From CAYLYM01 sp964387645 (GTDB lineage: Bacteria > Calditrichota > Calditrichia > RBG-13-44-9), in NCBI GenBank assembly GCA_964387645.1, contig CAYLYM010000006.1, positions 1 through 64,000 on the forward strand: a stretch of 64,000 bases of DNA. Direction: 5' to 3'. Positions 36,503-45,794 of this stretch are shown piece by piece (the stretch's first letter is position 1; each line of letters opens with the position of its first letter). The position numbers and the translations under genes are program-made. The notes under the pieces are model-generated. The model saw only the letters and a list, made by a program, of their open reading frames with translations. It ran no database searches and had not been told where the DNA came from.

Positions 36503-36907
36503 ATGAAATTATCTAATAATAACAAAAAATCTAGATTATTGCTAAATGTTACACCTCTCATAGATGTACTTTTCATCTTGATCATATTTTTTGCAGTTTC
36601 TTCAACATTCCTGGAGCAACCGGGTATCAAGTTAGCTTTACCGGAGGCTAAAAAGACGGATTTACAGAAAATTGAAAAAGCGGTATTGTTTATTACCAGT
36701 GATCAGAAATTGTTATTTCGTAATAAAGAGATTACTCTGGAAAATTTAGGTCCTATTTTAAAAGATGCTATGGAACAGAGTTTGGATCAGACGTTAATCA
36801 TCAACGCAGACAAAACAGTTCCCCATGGACTGGTGGTTAAGGTGATGGATATTGCTCGCCAAAATGGAGTTTTGAAGCTGGTAGTAGCAACTGAACAAAA
36901 GAAATAA
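36503..36907 (+). CDS. exbD: ExbD/TolR-type biopolymer transport protein
   Basis: The 134-residue protein has a short cytoplasmic N-terminus and one transmembrane helix carrying the essential Asp21 (NVTPLIDVLFILIIFF), followed by a periplasmic domain. ExbD/TolR proteins form the proton-driven motor with ExbB/TolQ. The only ExbB and TonB of this window are at 60.7-62.4 kb, over 24 kb away. The next gene is holB, 39 bases downstream, so it may be co-transcribed with unrelated genes. Confidence 0.9.
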   Translation: MKLSNNNKKSRLLLNVTPLIDVLFILIIFFAVSSTFLEQPGIKLALPEAKKTDLQKIEKAVLFITSDQKLLFRNKEITLENLGPILKDAMEQSLDQTLIINADKTVPHGLVVKVMDIARQNGVLKLVVATEQKK

Positions 36908-36946
36908 TGGCTGCCTGGTTATGATTTAAAGTTATATTTTACTGGA

Positions 36947-38056
36947 ATGAAAGATAAAAATATATTTAATGAAGAAATTGGACATTTTGAGATTCAAGAG
37001 CGTTTTCTGCAATCAATCCGTTTTAATCGATTGTCTCATGCCTATCTTTTTTATGGTAATGAGGGTGTTGGTAAAGAAGCTTTTGCAATTGAATTGGCCA
37101 AACTGTTGAACTGTGAGAAAGGGCCACTTTATATTTGTCAGAAATGTTCTTCTTGTGTCAAAATAAACCATTTACAGCATCCTGATTTAAAATTTGTTTT
37201 TCCCTTTCCTGGTGCCAATCAGGTTAAATCGGATGAAATTTCGGATGCTCTGGCTTTGAAGGCGCAAAATCCCTTTCGCCGGATCGTTTTTCCTGGAAAA
37301 AATACTTTTATTTCAATTGATACCATTCGTGAACTCAAGCAAGAAGCCAGGTACAAACTTTACGAGGGCAAAAAAAAGGTCTTCATAATTAGCGAAGCGG
37401 ATGAAATGCGACCAGAAGCTGCCAATGCTCTCCTTAAGCTCTTAGAGGAACCGCCAGATAATCTTATGTTAATTTTGATTACTTCACGGCTGCATCGTAT
37501 ATTGCCGACTATCCGATCCCGTTGCCAGCTTATTTATTTTCCGCCGCTGGAAAATGATGTAATACTTCGAATTATCAAAAAGTACCATACCCCTCTGTCC
37601 GAAAATTTGTCTCATATTATTAGATTAGCACTTAAAAATATTAAATTAGCTTTCGATTTTATTGAAGATAATGTATTGGATAAAAGAGAGCAGTCCATTG
37701 AATATCTTCGTAAAGTGGTGGTTATTCAAAAATCCCATGATCTAATGTCTGAAATTGAAAAAATGACTATGTCGAAAGACCGTCGGGAAATGCGGTTAAT
37801 CCTTTTTTTTCTACTAACCTGGTTTCGGGACGCTTATCATTTAAAGACCAAAGGAAGAGAGGCTTCCTTAATTAATCTTGATAAAGAAAGCAACATTAAG
37901 GGCTTTGTACATGGATATCCGAAGGCTGATTATCAAAATCTCATAAACGAGGTACAGAAAGCAATGAAAGATCTCGAAGACCCAAGAAATTTAAATCCAA
38001 CATTGATTTTTACAAACCTCGCTATTAAACTTAATAAATTTATAAAAAATAATTAA
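36947..38056 (+). CDS. holB: DNA polymerase III delta' subunit
   Basis: The 369-residue AAA+ protein has Walker A GNEGVGKE (about residues 37-44) and a zinc module with closely spaced Cys residues (CEKGPLYICQKCSSC). Sensor segments ALLKLLEEPP and TIRSRC follow. These are typical of the clamp-loader delta' subunit (HolB). The Walker A ends in Glu rather than Thr/Ser, consistent with a subunit that does not hydrolyse ATP. It is followed at 15 bases by ricT. Confidence 0.9.
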   Translation: MKDKNIFNEEIGHFEIQERFLQSIRFNRLSHAYLFYGNEGVGKEAFAIELAKLLNCEKGPLYICQKCSSCVKINHLQHPDLKFVFPFPGANQVKSDEISDALALKAQNPFRRIVFPGKNTFISIDTIRELKQEARYKLYEGKKKVFIISEADEMRPEAANALLKLLEEPPDNLMLILITSRLHRILPTIRSRCQLIYFPPLENDVILRIIKKYHTPLSENLSHIIRLALKNIKLAFDFIEDNVLDKREQSIEYLRKVVVIQKSHDLMSEIEKMTMSKDRREMRLILFFLLTWFRDAYHLKTKGREASLINLDKESNIKGFVHGYPKADYQNLINEVQKAMKDLEDPRNLNPTLIFTNLAIKLNKFIKNN

Positions 38057-38071
38057 TCGAAAGCTTGAGGC

Positions 38072-38887
38072 ATGTCTGTGCCTTCTAATTTAGTTGAAGT
38101 TGCATTTAAAGGGAATCGTACAGGAATATATGTAAATCCCATAGATATTCAGGTAAAGCCTGGTAATTATGTGATTGTTGAGGCCGAAAGAGGAGAAGAT
38201 CTGGGAATGGTCATTGCGCTGGGTAGAGTGGTTTCTTTAAAAGAAATGAAAACCGAACCGTTGAAATTGATGCGTTTGGCAACGCCGAATGATTTAGAAA
38301 AATTAGCGCAAAATCGCCAAGACGAAGAAAAAGCTTTTCAGGTTTGTAAAGAAAAAATTGCTCAACATGATCTGAATATGAAATTAGTGGATGTTGAATA
38401 CCAATTCGATCGCAATAAGATTACTTTTTATTTTACTTCAGATCAACGAGTGGATTTCCGGCAACTGGTGCGCGATTTAGCTGCAGTTTACCGTACGCGG
38501 ATTGAACTTCGCCAGATTGGTGTGAGAGATGAAGCAAAACGCATAGGAGGGTATGGTACCTGTGGATATAGATTATGTTGTGCCACATTTATGCGGGCAT
38601 TCGAAACCATCACAACACAGTATGCCAAAGAACAATTGCTTCCCATGAATCCGTCCAAACTTTCTGGAGTGTGTGGCCGGTTAAAGTGTTGTTTGGCATT
38701 TGAGAAAGTATTTTATATGGAAGAATTAGAGAAGTACCCGGTTATTGATCATCCAGTTAGAACTCCACAGGGAGAAGGTGTGGTAGAAAAAATTGATATT
38801 TTCCATGGAACAATTTATGTCCGTTTCCCTAATGAAGAAATTGAAAAATTTACCCTTAACCAGATAGAAAAGATAGAAGTTGAATAA
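38072..38887 (+). CDS. ricT: PSP1-domain protein (RicT/YaaT family)
   Basis: The 271-residue protein contains the PSP1 domain with two cysteine motifs, GTCGYRLCC (about 166-174) and GVCGRLKCC (about 208-216). In Bacillus, RicT with RicA and RicF carries Fe-S clusters and modulates RNA processing with RNase Y. The gene sits between holB and metG, a common bacterial order. A role in RNA metabolism is inferred from the family; no ricA or ricF is in the window. Confidence 0.9.
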   Translation: MSVPSNLVEVAFKGNRTGIYVNPIDIQVKPGNYVIVEAERGEDLGMVIALGRVVSLKEMKTEPLKLMRLATPNDLEKLAQNRQDEEKAFQVCKEKIAQHDLNMKLVDVEYQFDRNKITFYFTSDQRVDFRQLVRDLAAVYRTRIELRQIGVRDEAKRIGGYGTCGYRLCCATFMRAFETITTQYAKEQLLPMNPSKLSGVCGRLKCCLAFEKVFYMEELEKYPVIDHPVRTPQGEGVVEKIDIFHGTIYVRFPNEEIEKFTLNQIEKIEVE

Positions 38888-38897
38888 AAAGGAAGGA

Positions 38898-40970
38898 ATG
38901 TTTGGAGTGGATGAAAAGAAAAAATATTTGATTACCAGCGCTCTCCCTTATGCTAATGGGCCCTTACATTTAGGACATTTGGCAGGAGCTTATTTACCAG
39001 GAGATATATATGCTCGTTACTGCCGGTTGAAAAAAAGAGATACCCTTTACGTTTGTGGCTCTGATGAACACGGCGTTCCCATTATGCTTCGGGCACGAGC
39101 TGAGGGTGTCTCTCCGCAGGAGGTTGTCAACCGTTATCATGCCATGAATGAAGAAAGTTTTAGAAAATTTGGTATGTCCTTCGATCATTATGGACGGACA
39201 TCATTGCCGATACATTACCAGACCAGTCAGGATTTTTTTCGTAAATTGGCTGAAAAAAATTTGTTTATTCTTAAATCAGATAAGCAACTTTATGATCCAG
39301 AAGCAAAAATATTTTTGGCAGATCGCTTTGTCCGTGGAACTTGTCCGGTATGTCAGTATGAGGACGCTTATGGAGATCAGTGTGAAAAATGTGGATCATC
39401 TTTGAGTCCATCGGATTTAATCAATCCACGTAGTGCTATCACCAATGCTAAGCCCATCCTTAAGGAAAGTACGCACTGGTATTTGCCCCTTGCTAAATTT
39501 CAAAAACGATTGGAAGAATGGATTGCCACCCATCCGGAGTGGCGGCCTAATGTACAGGGGCAAATTCAAAGTTGGCTTAAAGACGGTTTAAAAGATAGAG
39601 CAGTAACTCGCGATTTGCCGTGGGGAATTCCTGTTCCTGCCGATGTTGCCGAAAAAGCTGGTGTAAATGCTACAGGTAAGGTGATTTATGTTTGGTTTGA
39701 GGCGCCTATCGGGTATATATCAGCTACCAAAGAATGGGCGATAAAGCAAGGTGATCCTGATCTCTGGAAAAAATATTGGTTAGATAAAAATACTCATCTG
39801 GTCCATTTCATCGGTAAGGACAATATTGTTTTCCATTGTCTTATTTTCCCGGCTATGTTGATGGGTCATGGAGATTTTGTCCTTCCCGCGAATGTACCTG
39901 CGAATGAATTTTTGAACATAAAAGGATTAAAATTTTCGACCAGCCGCGGCATTGCTCTCTGGGTGGATGATTTCTTGAAAAAGTATCCTGCCGATTCTTT
40001 AAGGTATACACTTGCCAAGAATATGCCGGAAACCCGAGATGCTGATTTTTCCTGGGAAGAATTTCAGGCCAGACACAACAACGAATTAGCAGATATACTG
40101 GGCAATTTCGTTAATCGGACGCTTACTTTTATACATAATTATTTTAATGGAAAATTGCCCAGAGCAGGTAAGATGGACGATCTAGATCAGGAATTGCTCA
40201 ATTTGTTAAAAAATAGCAAAGATGAAATCGGCTACCAGATTGACCATTTTCAATTTAAAGAAGCTACTCGTTTGTTTATGGATGTGGTACGATTCGCCAA
40301 TAAATATTTTAATGATCAGGAGCCCTGGAAAACCCGGAAAGAAAATCCTGAAAAATGTGCCACTACTTTGAATCTTTGCACTCAAACGGTCCATTCCCTG
40401 GCTATTTTAATGAATCCATTGTTGCCATTTACTTCGGCAAAAATTTGGAAGATGCTAAATCTGGAAGGTAAACCTGAAGATGCCAATTGGGATGATATTG
40501 GTTTATTAAATTTAAATGAAGGACATTGCTTAAATAAACCTGAAATCTTGTTTGAAAAGATCCCGGATAAGGTTATTCAAGAGGAAATTGAGAATATGCA
40601 GAAGATGTCAGAAAAAGCGGCAGCGCCAGAAAAAAAAGAAGCTGTTGAGTTTATCTCAATTAAAGATTTTCAAAAAGTTCAATTAAAGACTGGAAAAATT
40701 TTAACGGCTGAGCGTATTAAGGGTGCAAATAAACTACTGAAATTGAAGGTACAGGTTGGTGAGGAAGAGAGACAATTAGTTGCGGGAATTGCTCAACATT
40801 ACTCACCGGAAGAACTGCCAGGAAAAAACATTATCATTGTAGCCAACCTGAAGCCCGCTAAAATTCGCGGCATCGAATCACAGGGTATGCTTCTGGCCGT
40901 TCAGGATGATAACCGATTGGTACTTTTAACAACTGACAAAGAAGTATCCTCTGGAAAGCCTGTGAGTTAA
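38898..40970 (+). CDS. metG: Methionyl-tRNA synthetase with C-terminal tRNA-binding domain
   Basis: The class I synthetase has HLGH (in GPLHLGHLAG), a zinc module (CPVC...CEKC) and KFSTS in place of the usual KMSKS. It also has an anticodon-binding helical region and a C-terminal Trbp111-like domain (from about SIKDFQKVQL to the end, with RGIESQGMLL). Length is about 690 residues. The start is unsettled: ATG 38898, GTG 38907 (9 bases after GGAAGGA), and TTG 38880 overlapping ricT are all possible. It attaches methionine to tRNA-Met. Confidence 0.93.
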   Translation: MFGVDEKKKYLITSALPYANGPLHLGHLAGAYLPGDIYARYCRLKKRDTLYVCGSDEHGVPIMLRARAEGVSPQEVVNRYHAMNEESFRKFGMSFDHYGRTSLPIHYQTSQDFFRKLAEKNLFILKSDKQLYDPEAKIFLADRFVRGTCPVCQYEDAYGDQCEKCGSSLSPSDLINPRSAITNAKPILKESTHWYLPLAKFQKRLEEWIATHPEWRPNVQGQIQSWLKDGLKDRAVTRDLPWGIPVPADVAEKAGVNATGKVIYVWFEAPIGYISATKEWAIKQGDPDLWKKYWLDKNTHLVHFIGKDNIVFHCLIFPAMLMGHGDFVLPANVPANEFLNIKGLKFSTSRGIALWVDDFLKKYPADSLRYTLAKNMPETRDADFSWEEFQARHNNELADILGNFVNRTLTFIHNYFNGKLPRAGKMDDLDQELLNLLKNSKDEIGYQIDHFQFKEATRLFMDVVRFANKYFNDQEPWKTRKENPEKCATTLNLCTQTVHSLAILMNPLLPFTSAKIWKMLNLEGKPEDANWDDIGLLNLNEGHCLNKPEILFEKIPDKVIQEEIENMQKMSEKAAAPEKKEAVEFISIKDFQKVQLKTGKILTAERIKGANKLLKLKVQVGEEERQLVAGIAQHYSPEELPGKNIIIVANLKPAKIRGIESQGMLLAVQDDNRLVLLTTDKEVSSGKPVS

Positions 40971-41005
40971 AGTTTATAAAATATAAAAAATACTTTAATT
41001 ATAAA

Positions 41006-41036
41006 AACCTGGCTTCGCAGGCCGGGTTATTATTTA
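41006..41036 (+). terminator. Likely terminator after metG
   Basis: AACCTGGC (41006-41013) pairs with GCCGGGTT (41021-41028), 8 bp with one T-G pair and a 7-base loop. The downstream sequence is only AT-rich (ATTATTTA) rather than a clean T tract, so strength may be moderate. Confidence 0.6.
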
Positions 41037-41183
41037 GATCGAAAGACATTGGCTTTGAATTTAATCAACAATTCGAAAAGGCTTTAGTTTTAATATGTAA
41101 ATCCAGAAATGTGTTAGTAGATATTTTCTAAAACATAATATCAGAATTGTCTGAAAAAGCGATTTATGCAATCGAAGTCAATT

Positions 41184-41726
41184 TTACTGATTACTGCTGT
41201 GCAAGGGCTCGAAATTTGTGTAATCTGCGTGGTGAATGATAATTCCTTCGTTGCTCCGCCAACGCCCGTTACCTTCACCTGCATGAACCGCAATTGTATG
41301 TAAAACTTCTTCTGGGATGCCTTCGTTAAATGCCAGACCCACACCGGAGAAGGGATGGCGCAAATATTTTCCCTCTCTGGATTTTATAAATTCTCCATCC
41401 TTTTCTACATATTCCAGAATCTTTCCTACATCATGTAACAAAGCGCCACAAAGCAGATATTCCATATTAATGGAAATTTTATCTCTATATACATTTTTAA
41501 GTGCCTTACCTGCGTTGTAAGCCACCTGGACTACACCGCGGGTATGTTCAATAAAATTTGCCGGACAGGGTTTGATGAGCAAAGTAAAAGGCATCCGTAG
41601 TAAATCTTCAGGTTCCATTTTCCTCATTTCTAAAGCCTTCTCCCAGACCCGAAGTGTTTTTTCCTTGAGGGCTTCATCAGTAAACCATTCAAATTCCGGA
41701 ATCAATTCAATGAGTTTCTCTCGCAT
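41184..41726 (-). CDS. HD-domain metal-dependent phosphohydrolase
   Basis: The 180-residue protein shows the HD signature: an N-terminal His (NFIEHTRGVV), the HD pair in ALLHDVGKILEY, further His in HPFSGVG and a late HHADYTN Asp. Such proteins hydrolyse phosphomonoesters or nucleotides. The specific substrate is unknown. A GGAG element precedes the start, and the gene converges with metG. Confidence 0.85.
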   Translation of the reverse strand: MREKLIELIPEFEWFTDEALKEKTLRVWEKALEMRKMEPEDLLRMPFTLLIKPCPANFIEHTRGVVQVAYNAGKALKNVYRDKISINMEYLLCGALLHDVGKILEYVEKDGEFIKSREGKYLRHPFSGVGLAFNEGIPEEVLHTIAVHAGEGNGRWRSNEGIIIHHADYTNFEPLHSSNQ

Positions 41727-42067
41727 AAATAAACTCCTTTATTTGTTTCAAAATGATTCGCGTAGTGTTCCCTTTTGAAAAACTATTTTAAAAGATAAAT
41801 TTTAAAAATGAAATGAAAAAGAATATTCTGATTGATCTTGGCTTTTCCAATGGTTGTCTTATTTCTTTTCTGTTTTTGGGTGAAATCGCCGCAAAATCTG
41901 TAAAATGAACGTGAGCATTGAATCACAGACCGTTTTAAATTCAGGGGAGTATAGTAATCAGTGTTTTGTTATCAGATAAATTGATCATAGGATTGATCTT
42001 AATGCTTATTTTGAATTTTGAGAAGTAGGTCAGTTAACTTTATATTTAGTCAAAAAGAGTGCTAAAA
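41727..42067. other. Intergenic region, no gene seen
   Basis: About 340 bases lie between the HD gene and the enoyl-CoA hydratase remnant. I see no coding frame with family features, no RNA and no clear promoter pair. Confidence 0.4.
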
Positions 42068-42821
42068 TTGAACAAATTCATTGTAACAGAAAAAAAGAGA
42101 TATCCTTTTCTTAATCATTAACAGGCCAGGAAAACGCTATGTCTTAAGTCAGGCTTTAATAAAAAAATTTCATAAACAATTGGACTTCATACAAGACAAT
42201 AAAGAAATACATGTTATAACTCTCGCTGATAAAGAATCAACCTTTTGCACCGGTGCGGATTTGGCTTACTTAAAGTAGCTAAGCCAGTATACCGATCAGG
42301 AAAATTTAAAAGATTCCCGACGCCTGGCAAACCTGTTTCAGAAGATTTACCGATTACCCAAACTAACTGTGGCGATGATCAATGGTCCAGCTTTGGCTGG
42401 AGGATGCGGTCTGGCACTTTGCTGCGATATTTTGATCGCTGATCAGGAATAGGTCTGCCTGGGATTTACTGAGCCAAGAATTGGCTTTGTCCCTGCCATC
42501 GTTATGAACTTTCTTATTCGGAAAGTGCCATTGCACGTGGCACATTGGTTGGCTTTAAGTGCTGAAATTATCTCTGCCGAACAAGCACGTCAGATGGGAC
42601 TTGTTCATAAAGTTTTTACTTCGACTCAATTGGAACACAAAACGGTTGAATTGATAGAATCGTTGCTTATCCGGAATAGCTTCCAGGCCATGATGCAAAC
42701 TAAGCAACTTTTTCAGGAATTATTGGACTTGCCACTTTCCCGGGGTCTGGATTTGGCATGTGAGGTCAATGCACGTAATCGTAAAACAGTTGATTACCAA
42801 TGCGATTGGCTGCTTTTTTGA
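42068..42821 (+). pseudogene. Broken enoyl-CoA hydratase/isomerase
   Basis: One reading frame translates as a whole crotonase-family protein. It runs from DILFLIINRPGKRYVLS through FCTGADLAYLK, MINGPALAGGCGLALCCD and FTEPRIGFVP to a C-terminus ending NARNRKTVDYQ. It is interrupted by two in-frame TAG codons, after LAYLK and after LIADQE (42450-42452). The apparent start (TTG 42068, LNKFIVTEK) is joined by a shift in a seven-A run. The core frame continues to 42821. The oxyanion-hole GGCG region is retained, showing recent decay. TAG is used as an ordinary stop for nearby genes, so suppression is unlikely. Confidence 0.85.
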
Positions 42822-42885
42822 ATAAACAGAAATTAGATTGGAATGGTAAGAATAAGTAAGATTCTGAAAAAAGTTTAGAATAGTT

Positions 42886-43590
42886 CTAATTTTGGGATTC
42901 TTGCAGTTTTTTCAACTCTTTTTCAATGTCCAATAACAAGTCCTTGTATGCTCCTTCTTTAACTACTTTCATTTCTCCACTTTGTACAAGATTGTGTAAG
43001 GTCCGAAGCACCTTGTTGATAAATTCGACTGTTTGCTTTACAAAATTCTTCAGCCGAATGGCATCGTCTGGATCTTTTTCGTTTATCATCTGGACCATAG
43101 TGTATAAGGGAGTCAAAGAATTATTAATATAATGGCTCAGGGTAACCAAAATTCGCTGGACTTGCTTCAAAGCCCGTAACTGGTTCTCCCGTTCTATGAG
43201 TTGATTCTGTAGGTCTAGTAATCGTTGAATTGATCGCATTTTTAATTGTAATTCGGGTGGTGTGTAGGGTACATACAGAAACTCGTCTGCCCCGAGTTCA
43301 AAAGCAGTCAGATGTTGTAAAAATAAATCTTTTTGAACAATACAAATAAGAGGGATGTGTTTCAAATTTGGCTCGCTTTTTAAACGCTCACACACTTCAG
43401 CGGCTTTTTTTTCAACCCCTTCTAAATCTAATATAACCATGCGGTATTTAGAATCAGTATATAGTTTGAAAAATGCTTGTTCGTAATCATTTAATACTTC
43501 AACCTGAAATCCTTCCTGGTTTAAATCAACTTTGAATGACTCAGCCAGAGATTGATTTTGAGTTACAAGTAAAATCATTTTTTTATCCAT
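42886..43590 (-). CDS. Pseudo-receiver fused to an H-box helical domain
   Basis: The 234-residue protein has an N-terminal receiver-like fold (about 1-125) with Asp55 in VILDLEG, but the acidic pair at the N-terminal strand is replaced by TQN (10-12) and the conserved Lys by VPYTPPE. After a coiled linker (126-145) comes a dimerisation-like helix pair containing LVTLSHYINNSL with His153, similar to the H-box of histidine kinases. No ATPase domain follows. It could act as a phosphotransfer or scaffold protein, or a degenerate regulator. The neighbour is smpB, divergently transcribed. Confidence 0.7.
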   Translation of the reverse strand: MDKKMILLVTQNQSLAESFKVDLNQEGFQVEVLNDYEQAFFKLYTDSKYRMVILDLEGVEKKAAEVCERLKSEPNLKHIPLICIVQKDLFLQHLTAFELGADEFLYVPYTPPELQLKMRSIQRLLDLQNQLIERENQLRALKQVQRILVTLSHYINNSLTPLYTMVQMINEKDPDDAIRLKNFVKQTVEFINKVLRTLHNLVQSGEMKVVKEGAYKDLLLDIEKELKKLQESQN

Positions 43591-43693
43591 TTAGTTGATT
43601 TTTATTTTTTACTAAAAATGAATATTTCTTCTTTGGCCTATTTTAATATAATTAATATAATATCACTAATTAAAATAAAATATCTAATATTTT

Positions 43694-43724
43694 TTGACAT
43701 TTTAAAATGAGCCTTTGATATAAT
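43694..43724 (+). promoter_or_regulatory. Candidate promoter upstream of smpB
   Basis: TTGACA at 43694-43699 and TATAAT at 43719-43724 are both perfect consensus boxes, but the spacing is 19 bases, longer than the preferred 17. Transcription from here would give a leader of about 155 nt to the smpB start at 43886. Confidence 0.45.
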
Positions 43725-43885
43725 CAAAAAATTTCTTTTTAATTGATTGATAGTATTTTATTCATATTTTCTACGTGAATTTTCAAGTGAATAACTTGGG
43801 TTAAATTCGCATTTATAATTTTTTCTTGAATAATACTATCATAATGGCTAATTTGTCGCCAATTTATGAAGAGAAAAGTGTAAAA

Positions 43886-44350
43886 ATGTCTGAAGGAATT
43901 AAACTCGTAACGACAAACAAGAAAGCTTTTCACGATTATCATATTCAGGAAAAGCTGGAGGCGGGGATGGTATTAATCGGTACCGAAGTGAAGTCCCTTC
44001 GCGAAGGACGCTGCAACCTGAAAGACAGTTACGCTCGCATCAAAAATGGTGAGGTGTGGCTGATTGGAATGCATATCAGTCCTTATAAAAATGAAGGCTA
44101 TGTGACTCACGATCCAACTAGAAATAGGAAATTGTTGTTACATAAAAACGAGATTAAACGTCTTCACCGTAAGGTACAGGAAAAAGGTGTTACTTTAGTG
44201 CCATTGCGTGTTTACTTTAAAAGCGGTTGGGCAAAGGTTGAATTGGGATTAGCAACCGGTAAACACCAATATGACAAACGGCAAGAAATCGCCCGGCGTC
44301 AGCAGGAAAGAGATATGAAACGGCTGGAAAAAAAGTATCGCATAAAGTAG
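43886..44350 (+). CDS. smpB: SsrA-binding protein SmpB
   Basis: I place the start at ATG 43886 (MSEGIKLVTT), which gives 154 residues, the usual SmpB length. An upstream ATG would add 20 residues unlike any SmpB. Family signatures are KKAFHDYHI, GTEVKSLREG, SYARIKNGE and the basic C-terminal tail KRQEIARRQQERDMKRL. SmpB delivers tmRNA to stalled ribosomes. The tmRNA gene (ssrA) is not recognisable in the window. tyrS follows 10 bases later, so both may be one unit. Confidence 0.93.
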   Translation: MSEGIKLVTTNKKAFHDYHIQEKLEAGMVLIGTEVKSLREGRCNLKDSYARIKNGEVWLIGMHISPYKNEGYVTHDPTRNRKLLLHKNEIKRLHRKVQEKGVTLVPLRVYFKSGWAKVELGLATGKHQYDKRQEIARRQQERDMKRLEKKYRIK

Positions 44351-44360
44351 GAGTTCGAGA

Positions 44361-45578
44361 ATGAACAGTAAATTTTTACCCGTTGAAGAACAATTAAAGA
44401 TCATTTCCCGCGGCACGGTGGACCTCCTGCCCATGGATGAGCTAATAATGAAATTAGAAAGAAGCTATAAAACGGGCAAACCTTTACGAATCAAACAGGG
44501 TTTCGATCCTACTGCCCCTGATATTCATCTTGGGCACACCGTTGGATTGCGCAAATTACGCCAGTTTCAGGAACTGGGTCATCAGGTGGTGGTGATCATT
44601 GGCGATTATACAGGCATGGTTGGCGATCCCAGCGAAAAGAATAGTACTCGTCCCAGATTAACTCATGAAGAAGTGATGGCAAATGCTAAAACATATCAGG
44701 AACAATTTTTCAAGATTCTTGATCGTGAAAAAACAGAAATTCGTTACAATGGTGAATGGTTCAGCCGGATGAGTTTCGCAGAAATTATGAATCTTGCTTC
44801 AAAATTTACCGTTGCCCGAATGTTGGAAAGAGATGATTTTGCCCGTCGTTATCAAAATAAGCAACCTATAAGTATACATGAATTTTTCTATCCACTTATG
44901 CAGGGATACGATTCAGTGATGATTCAGGCTGATATTGAGATTGGTGCCACCGAACAAAAATTTAATCTGGTTATTGGCCGGCAGATTCAAAAAGAATATG
45001 GTCAGGAAGCTCAGATCGTTTTAACATTGCCGGTTCTCGAAGGCATCGATGGAGTGCAAAGAATGAGTAAATCGGTGGGAAATTATATTGGCATCGATGA
45101 ACCACCGGAGGAAATGTTTGGTAAAACGATGAGTATTCCCGACCATCTCATTTATTCATATTTTGAACTAGTAACTGATGTAAATTTAGATCGATTGGCC
45201 GAGATTAAAAAACAGTTAGAAGACCCCTCAATAAATCCCATGATCTTAAAACGGGAACTAGGACGAACTCTGGTACGGATGTATCATGGAGAGGAAGCGG
45301 CACGCAGCGCCGAAAAACATTTCGATCTTGTGCATAAGAAAAAAGAAGTTCCTGAAGATATCCCGGTGTACAAATTAACATCAGAGTCAAAAAGGTTGAT
45401 TGACATTATTGTGGAAGCTGGTTTAACCGGCGGAAAAAGCGAGGCCCGGCGACTGATTCGTCAAGGAGGAGTAAAATTAGATGGTGAAACCGTGTCGAAC
45501 GAACTTCTGGAAGTCAGCGCCGACGGTGAAAAGATTTTAAAAGTGGGCAAACGTAAATTCTTGAAATTGATTTCATAA
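44361..45578 (+). CDS. tyrS: Tyrosyl-tRNA synthetase
   Basis: The 405-residue class I synthetase has HLGH (56-59) within FDPTAPDIHLGHT, GDYTGMVGDP (81-90), the catalytic loop RMSKS (234-238) and a C-terminal S4 RNA-binding domain (about 343-400). The sequence style (TAPDIHLGH, QRMSKSVGN) is that of the TyrZ-like bacterial subgroup. It charges tRNA-Tyr. AGGAG lies 8 bases upstream of the ATG. Confidence 0.96.
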   Translation: MNSKFLPVEEQLKIISRGTVDLLPMDELIMKLERSYKTGKPLRIKQGFDPTAPDIHLGHTVGLRKLRQFQELGHQVVVIIGDYTGMVGDPSEKNSTRPRLTHEEVMANAKTYQEQFFKILDREKTEIRYNGEWFSRMSFAEIMNLASKFTVARMLERDDFARRYQNKQPISIHEFFYPLMQGYDSVMIQADIEIGATEQKFNLVIGRQIQKEYGQEAQIVLTLPVLEGIDGVQRMSKSVGNYIGIDEPPEEMFGKTMSIPDHLIYSYFELVTDVNLDRLAEIKKQLEDPSINPMILKRELGRTLVRMYHGEEAARSAEKHFDLVHKKKEVPEDIPVYKLTSESKRLIDIIVEAGLTGGKSEARRLIRQGGVKLDGETVSNELLEVSADGEKILKVGKRKFLKLIS

Positions 45579-45748
45579 TAAACCTGTTTTTCATTACTCA
45601 AAAATGAAAAACCGAATAATAACACGAATAAAATCAGAACACAGGAGTTCAAAAACCCCCGGGATCTTTTTGAAATTATATAAAAAATAATATTAAAAGT
45701 TCCTATTAGGATAAGTGTTAATTTTTAAATTCACTTCAACCAAGCAGA

Positions 45749-45779
45749 GATAATCACCTAATTCTTTTAGGCGATTATC
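45749..45779. terminator. Bidirectional hairpin between tyrS and methyltransferase
   Basis: GATAATCACCTAA (45749-45761) pairs with TTAGGCGATTATC (45767-45779), 12 pairs with one A-C mismatch around a short loop. It lies between two convergent genes and may end both. There is no long T tract on either side, so termination strength is uncertain. Confidence 0.5.
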
Positions 45780-45794
45780 CGTTTACAAAGCTTT

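Noticed and set aside
42068..42821. TAG read-through or recoding of the stop codons
   Set aside because: TAG terminates several intact genes here (the kai kinase, the PorX-like gene and glmS), and the same gene also has a frameshift, so decay explains the stops.
45586..45612. AT-rich inverted repeat just after tyrS
   Set aside because: GTTTTTCATT and AATGAAAAAC pair over 10 bp, but it is almost all A and T with no T tail, so I did not call it a terminator.
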